A stretch of 64,000 bases of DNA from Pyrenophora tritici-repentis (Eukaryota > Ascomycota > Dothideomycetes > Pleosporales > Pleosporaceae), in NCBI RefSeq assembly GCF_003171515.1, contig NC_089390.1, forward strand, positions 1,922,001 to 1,986,000, read 5' to 3'. The notes beneath the pieces are model-generated. The model made no database searches, had not been told where the DNA came from, and saw nothing but the letters and a program-made list of their open reading frames with translations. The translations under genes and the position numbers were made by a program. Shown piece after piece: positions 59,908 through 64,000 of the stretch. Position 1 is the stretch's first letter. Each line of letters starts with the position of its first letter.

Positions 59908-60795
59908 CTACAGATACTCCTTCTTCCTCCCCGTCCTTGTATACTGGTTCAAATGCCACTCAACATCGCCCTCCTTATTCTCCAGCGTGCCCGCGCGAAT
60001 CTCAAAAAGTCTCATACTCATCCTGGGCCCGACCTCCGCCAGCTCCACACTCTGAAACCCAGTCTTCACAAAAACATGATGCCGTACTTCAATTGTATCC
60101 TCTATATTCTTAAACGTGACAACGCGGTTTCCCACTTTAGCAGTGGCTTCGCGGGGTGGGAAGAGGTGTTTGAGGATTTGTACGCAGCGGGTGCCGAGCG
60201 GCGTGGTGAAGCCATCGAAGATGAGGTGGGGGTACGATTCGGATACCGTGCCGCGCGAGGCGTTGGGGATATCAGCGCGGAGGATGACGTTGTGGAGGCT
60301 GAAGCTTGCAGTGGGGCCGTGGGGGAAATGCGATATTGTGAGGGCGGTTGGAGTACCGCGGTGTTCGTGTAGGAGAACAATATCACTTAAACCGCCGGAT
60401 TTCGCGCTAGAAACGAGGTTGGGGAGGACCATGTTTCCTCTGTTTAGTCGGATGGCGGTGGGGAGCAGGAGCCGGATTTCTTTGGCAAAGGTTCCCAGGC
60501 GCGAGGAGGGGTCGCGGGAAGTTGTTACGAGGATTCGGGGATCTACGACGCCTGATAGTTGGGCGTATTCGTCATCGAGACCTAGCTCTTCTTCTGCGGT
60601 TCGTTCGGCGCGGCTTTCGTCGTATTTGTAGTCGGTGCGGAGTGTCGTGTCGTCAGCTACGTCTTTGGAGAGCGGTTTGCCGCTTGCGAGCGAGGCTTTG
60701 AGGGAGGCACGCTTGGAGGCGAGTTCAGCATCGCGGAGGGTTAATGCGCGCCGGTATAGGTAGTCGCGGCGCTCTCGCGCTTGTTTCCTGATCAT
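59908..60795 (-). CDS. IMP4: U3 small nucleolar ribonucleoprotein IMP4
   Basis: Single exon, 295 aa, the usual length. The N-terminal helix is [20 protein letters not shown]. The Brix domain begins near residue 88 ([20 protein letters not shown]) and continues through [76 protein letters not shown], and ends with FRVRAGTLE-type [24 protein letters not shown]4 binds the U3 snoRNA with Imp3 and Mpp10 in the SSU processome for 18S rRNA maturation. Its 3' end lies about 300 bp from the 3' end of PRMT5. An antisense ORF (59842-60372) is a shadow. Confidence 0.96.
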   Translation of the reverse strand: MIRKQARERRDYLYRRALTLRDAELASKRASLKASLASGKPLSKDVADDTTLRTDYKYDESRAERTAEEELGLDDEYAQLSGVVDPRILVTTSRDPSSRLGTFAKEIRLLLPTAIRLNRGNMVLPNLVSSAKSGGLSDIVLLHEHRGTPTALTISHFPHGPTASFSLHNVILRADIPNASRGTVSESYPHLIFDGFTTPLGTRCVQILKHLFPPREATAKVGNRVVTFKNIEDTIEVRHHVFVKTGFQSVELAEVGPRMSMRLFEIRAGTLENKEGDVEWHLNQYTRTGRKKEYL

Positions 60796-61672
60796 CGTGG
60801 TGGCGGTTTGTGGGTTTCCGTCTTTCTGGGTGGTTGTATGACGATTATGATACTTCTTTTAGTTCGCGATCGATTCTGGAGCTAACCAGGCCCACGTCGG
60901 TTAAACGGGTGGAGGTGTTGAGAACGAAGTTCAGCAAACACCGAGGAAGTTGGTGGTTCGCGAAGGGAAATTTCTTATCTTATCGGCGCGCCCCACATGG
61001 CTGAATCGGGCCAATACGACCACTTCGGACCTCCGACTTCTTCTCTTCATTGTCGAGCAAGAGCAAAGAAAGTCCTGGGACCTGGATACAGTCTTCTATA
61101 GAACCACAGAGTGATTAATAATCCAGCACGCTACCACAAGAACGTGAGCTTTTGTGCGAGCCCGTAGTAGCGATGAGAGAGGTAGCATAGAGTATGGAGA
61201 AACTTTTATATTATAACCATAAAGACGATCCACTCTAGAAAAGGTATATTTGCAACCTGCGATACTATATTTTCAAAAATCGATCAACCCTAAACACGAA
61301 ACTACTGTATGCTACACACCCCTAGGATGACTGGTCCAGAGGGTATCGTCATCGTAGTCGAAGAATAAGCATTCATAAGATTCCGGCAGGACAGCGGATC
61401 CAATCTACCGATGTCAGGCTCGTAAAGTTTTATATATGAGATAGGAGCATAGAGACCAGGCTCGCTATAAGAAAAGTTAGTAGCACATTCTTGAAAAGTG
61501 CCTGAAACAAGCTAGTAGAATATACTCACAGTCCGATATTGCAGATACAGTGCTCCGACGCTTGGCAAGCCATAGGACGATATGCTTTACCATGAACTTC
61601 AAAGCATTGCCTGCCCTGCATCTCCAAGGGTTGGATTGCACCAGCCGATGACGTGACAACTCTGCAAGCACC
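60796..61672. other. Gene-poor region between IMP4 and secreted protein 1
   Basis: About 0.9 kb with AT-rich stretches (61190-61330). No gene recognised. Holds the IMP4 promoter on its left. Confidence 0.4.
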
Positions 61673-62197
61673 CTACAGGACAGTGGGAGTATTGCGTGCT
61701 TCTACCGCAGGGGCAGCTCGTTCCTCGGGTTTAGTGTTCCAGCACTCGTAGAATGCGGCCCACTCGGTGCTGTCGAAAACGGCCTCTGCAGGTCCAGTGA
61801 ATTGACCGATGAGGTAACCGACGCCACGAGTTGCTTCGCTATAGAATTTGCAGGTATGATCTGATGCTACATGGTAGCTGGTTGGTCGGATGTAGTAGTC
61901 GTTCTTCCTGTCGGAAGTGATGATACGAATGCTGTTGGTTTCGGTATTGGGGAGTTGGTAGACTTGTCCATCGGGACCGGTGACGTGGGCGGCTTCTCTA
62001 GTGTAGATGTTAGTGCTTTGCGCGCAGAATTGGTCGGTAATATCTTGAACCCGCCGTTTAACATTTTGCGATCTGGAGACTTCGAGTTGGATACGACGCT
62101 GCTACTACTTACTGGACACAAGACTCAGATGTCTGAACAGGAGCAGCGAACGTAGACGTGATAACGCAACTGCCAATTAGTAGTGTGGAGAGGTACA
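61673..62197 (-). CDS. Small secreted protein 1, hypothetical (effector-like)
   Basis: Exons 62197-62112 and 62072-61673 give 161 aa. The junction is CA|GTAAGT ... CTCCAG| with a 39-nt intron. An alternative acceptor at 61998 (114-nt intron) would shorten the product by 25 residues and also keeps frame. Exon 1 encodes a clear signal peptide (MYLSTLLIGSCVITSTFAAP), with likely cleavage after TFA. The mature part has few cysteines (SESC, QFCAQS, DHTCKF, FYECWN) and the blocks VTGPDGQVYQLPNTETNSIR, NDYYIRPTSYHVASDHTC and GVGYLIGQFTGPAEAVFDST. No domain is recognised. It is a small secreted protein of unknown function, in gene-poor DNA beside a second one. No start-to-stop single ORF shows it, so splice choice matters. 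Confidence 0.72.
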
Positions 62198-63517
62198 TTG
62201 TTGTTGTGAGTCGCAGGATCTGAACCAAGTTCTCTGTAAAGACAAAAGTCTGCAGTTGCGTTTGTATGATTTCAAGAGCAAGAAGTATAGCTTTTGTACC
62301 TGGGTAGTGTGGAAAGGTGCGGCTGATTATGTCGAGAGCGAACTATGCAGGTGGTTGCAAGTGCGCCCGCCAACGCTTTTAGTTCACCACCCGGCTATTC
62401 GGCATTCACTAGAGTGTAGTTTCCTGCATTCAAACGCTGCTTCCAAAGAGAGTGACACGGTACTAGCTTTGTTTTCATGGTACTGTGTAACGCTGTACAA
62501 GAAGCGATCGGGTATTTATCCCGGATTCGGGGTTTTTTGTTCGCGAACATGAGTGCTTTTGCCATCGAGATCGAAATGGTAGACAGCGCTTGTGCACTTC
62601 CTACGATAGCTTCGAAAGCGTTGAGGTCCAGCCTTGTAGCTGAAAAGAAAAATCATCAAAAAGATTTCAGCACTGCTCTGTTAGGACCTTCTTAGTCAAC
62701 GCCACATACCCAACAGATCGGCTGGATCTGTCAATCTCGATGTCGCCAAGAGCTTGTGAGGATAGGTTGCAGAAGCGGGGATGCAGAAGATCGGAAGATC
62801 GTGAGGGGAAGGAACTAGTGGAGCTGTTTGGTAGAAAGAGCGATTCCGGCACTTGTTGGAAAAGTAAAGAAGACCCTACTGTTGATCTTTGCTGAACGGG
62901 ACTGCAATGGCGGACTATTACGGAAGGTGCAGTGGATTGCTCTGGCCGTACAAGATACGGTACCTGGTACTAACAACGCAGGGACCACGAACCATGGGCC
63001 CTAAGTGGCAACATCAAGTTTGATGACGTTTGCAATAATCACGCAATCTATACATCGTTCAATTAGGAGCGATACCTGATCTTGTAGAGAGTTGAAGAAT
63101 TGTAAGAGAAACACACAGACCCGGAGACGGGTAGAGATCAATGCTGAAATCAGATATCATATTGTTAGATAGATTATGATCGTAAGCTTGCCAATGATAT
63201 GCTCAAGGTATAGCTGCTGCTGATGGTCATAGCCTCCGAAAGACTTGATAAACCAAAGAAAAAGAGGGTATTTCGACTCTTAGGATCAAAATCGATCAAG
63301 TACCAAACCAGAAACTTTTCATCCCTCACCCAGCCTTTGAACTCCCATGCCTTGGCTCGGAATAGACTCGAATTTGCCGATCACCATAACCATAGATCGC
63401 TAACTTTTGAAGGAATCTAACTGCCAAAGACTTTTTGAAGAGTCGCAAAGTATTACCAGAAAATGCAAGGAAAGTAGACACTAAAGTCGATAAGGGCCGC
63501 CGTGATGACCATCATAC
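62198..63517. other. Gene-poor region between the two small secreted proteins
   Basis: About 1.3 kb, AT-rich in places (63000-63500). A plus ORF at 62256-62552 and a minus ORF at 62667-62852 are not supported by any motif. Holds the promoter of secreted protein 1. Confidence 0.4.
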
Positions 63518-63960
63518 TCAACCAGTCCGAGCGCAAGTGTACCACTTGGGCTTAGGCTCCTCGAAGCAAGGCTCCTGGCCGGGCTCACCAGGTGTCGGGC
63601 CCTCGTAGGACTGACGAGTCGCAGCCTCAGCACACTGAGTGTCGCTCCTGCACACGGTCAGTATCAGTAGAACGTTGAGTTCATAATGGTGTTTGGCACC
63701 TACACGTAGAAATTGCAGCGACATCCTCCGAATACACTATAGGCGTAGGCATCTTGATATCCTGGGATGGACTCGTTGTAGTAGATGGGAGTACAGGATG
63801 AATATGCGGAGAGGCCAGCGAAGACGCTGCTCTTGGGCTTGGTGAGGACGTAGCCGCATTGGTATGGGTCGTCGTAGCGGGCCTGGATGCCGGTTGCAGG
63901 TGCGGAGAGGGTAATAGGGAGGGCCGAGAGGAGAGTGGCAAGGATGTTGGTGAAATACAT
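63518..63960 (-). CDS. Small secreted cysteine-rich protein 2, hypothetical (effector-like)
   Basis: Exons 63960-63704 and 63647-63518 give 128 aa. The 56-nt intron (GTAGGT ... GTGCAG) joins in phase. Without it the frame ends six bases later. The signal peptide is MYFTNILATLLSALPITLSA, with cleavage before PATG. The mature protein of about 108 residues has seven cysteines (PYQCGY, SSCTP, GGCRCNF, TQCAEA, EPCFEE, YTCART) and a Pro/Glu-rich C-terminal part. The internal block SVFAGLSAYSSCTPIYYNES has no match I know. It is probably secreted and disulfide-stabilised. The function is unknown. It has the same strand, and a signal peptide of similar layout (MYxxxLL), as secreted protein 1, but the mature parts do not look alike. 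Confidence 0.82.
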
Positions 63961-64000
63961 CTTGGATACAGGTGGTGATGTTTCAGTCAGAGAATAAACA

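Noticed and set aside
62256..62552. 98-codon plus-strand ORF near the secreted proteins
   Set aside because: It has some Cys but no signal peptide and overlaps the likely promoter of secreted protein 1.

Overview
This window is nuclear DNA from a filamentous ascomycete, most likely a dothideomycete of the order Pleosporales. Genes are short and compact, with small GT-AG introns (mostly 45-65 nt). The protein families (Pth11/SAT4-type membrane protein, fungal P450s, killer-toxin-like GH18 chitinase, PRP43, PRMT5, Gos1, ATP10, UMP1) are fungal. The order-level guess rests on general resemblance only.

Left part (1-15 kb). The 5' part of a rhodopsin-like (SAT4-type) membrane protein runs off the left edge. 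A P450 and an acidic F-box-like protein follow. A roughly 3.4 kb DNA transposon (about 4979-8413) has 88-bp terminal inverted repeats. It carries a DD34E Tc1/mariner-type transposase and a convergent second ORF that I do not recognise. Next come KIN17, a Fat1-like acyl-CoA synthetase with frame problems, and a 14-TM MFS transporter.

Middle (15.9-46.7 kb). This is mostly housekeeping: a TMEM19/DUF92 membrane protein, the proteasome chaperone UMP1, a prenylated ubiquitin-like protein, a conserved two-TM protein, an F-box-like protein, a large mitochondrial PPR protein, phosphomevalonate kinase ERG8, ribosomal protein L35 (with an ATG-only exon and a 15-nt exon), the Golgi SNARE GOS1, ATP10 and a family-X DNA polymerase. 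It then turns more accessory: an aspartic protease with a natural seven-histidine run, a second P450, a DUF423 protein, Pol I subunit RPA43, and an ankyrin protein ending in CCVQ.

Right part (47-64 kb). A 5.4 kb multi-domain killer-toxin-like GH18 chitinase gene appears dead. Three in-frame stops fall where the family has tryptophan, including inside the catalytic motif, and two splice junctions do not work. One of its introns holds a 161-bp MITE with a 9-bp target-site duplication. Then come PRP43 and PRMT5 (divergent), IMP4, and two small secreted cysteine-containing proteins in gene-poor DNA at the right edge.

No rRNA, tRNA or CRISPR array was recognised. Exon junctions were read by eye from splice signals and reading-frame continuity. 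Where I chose between alternatives, the entry says so.
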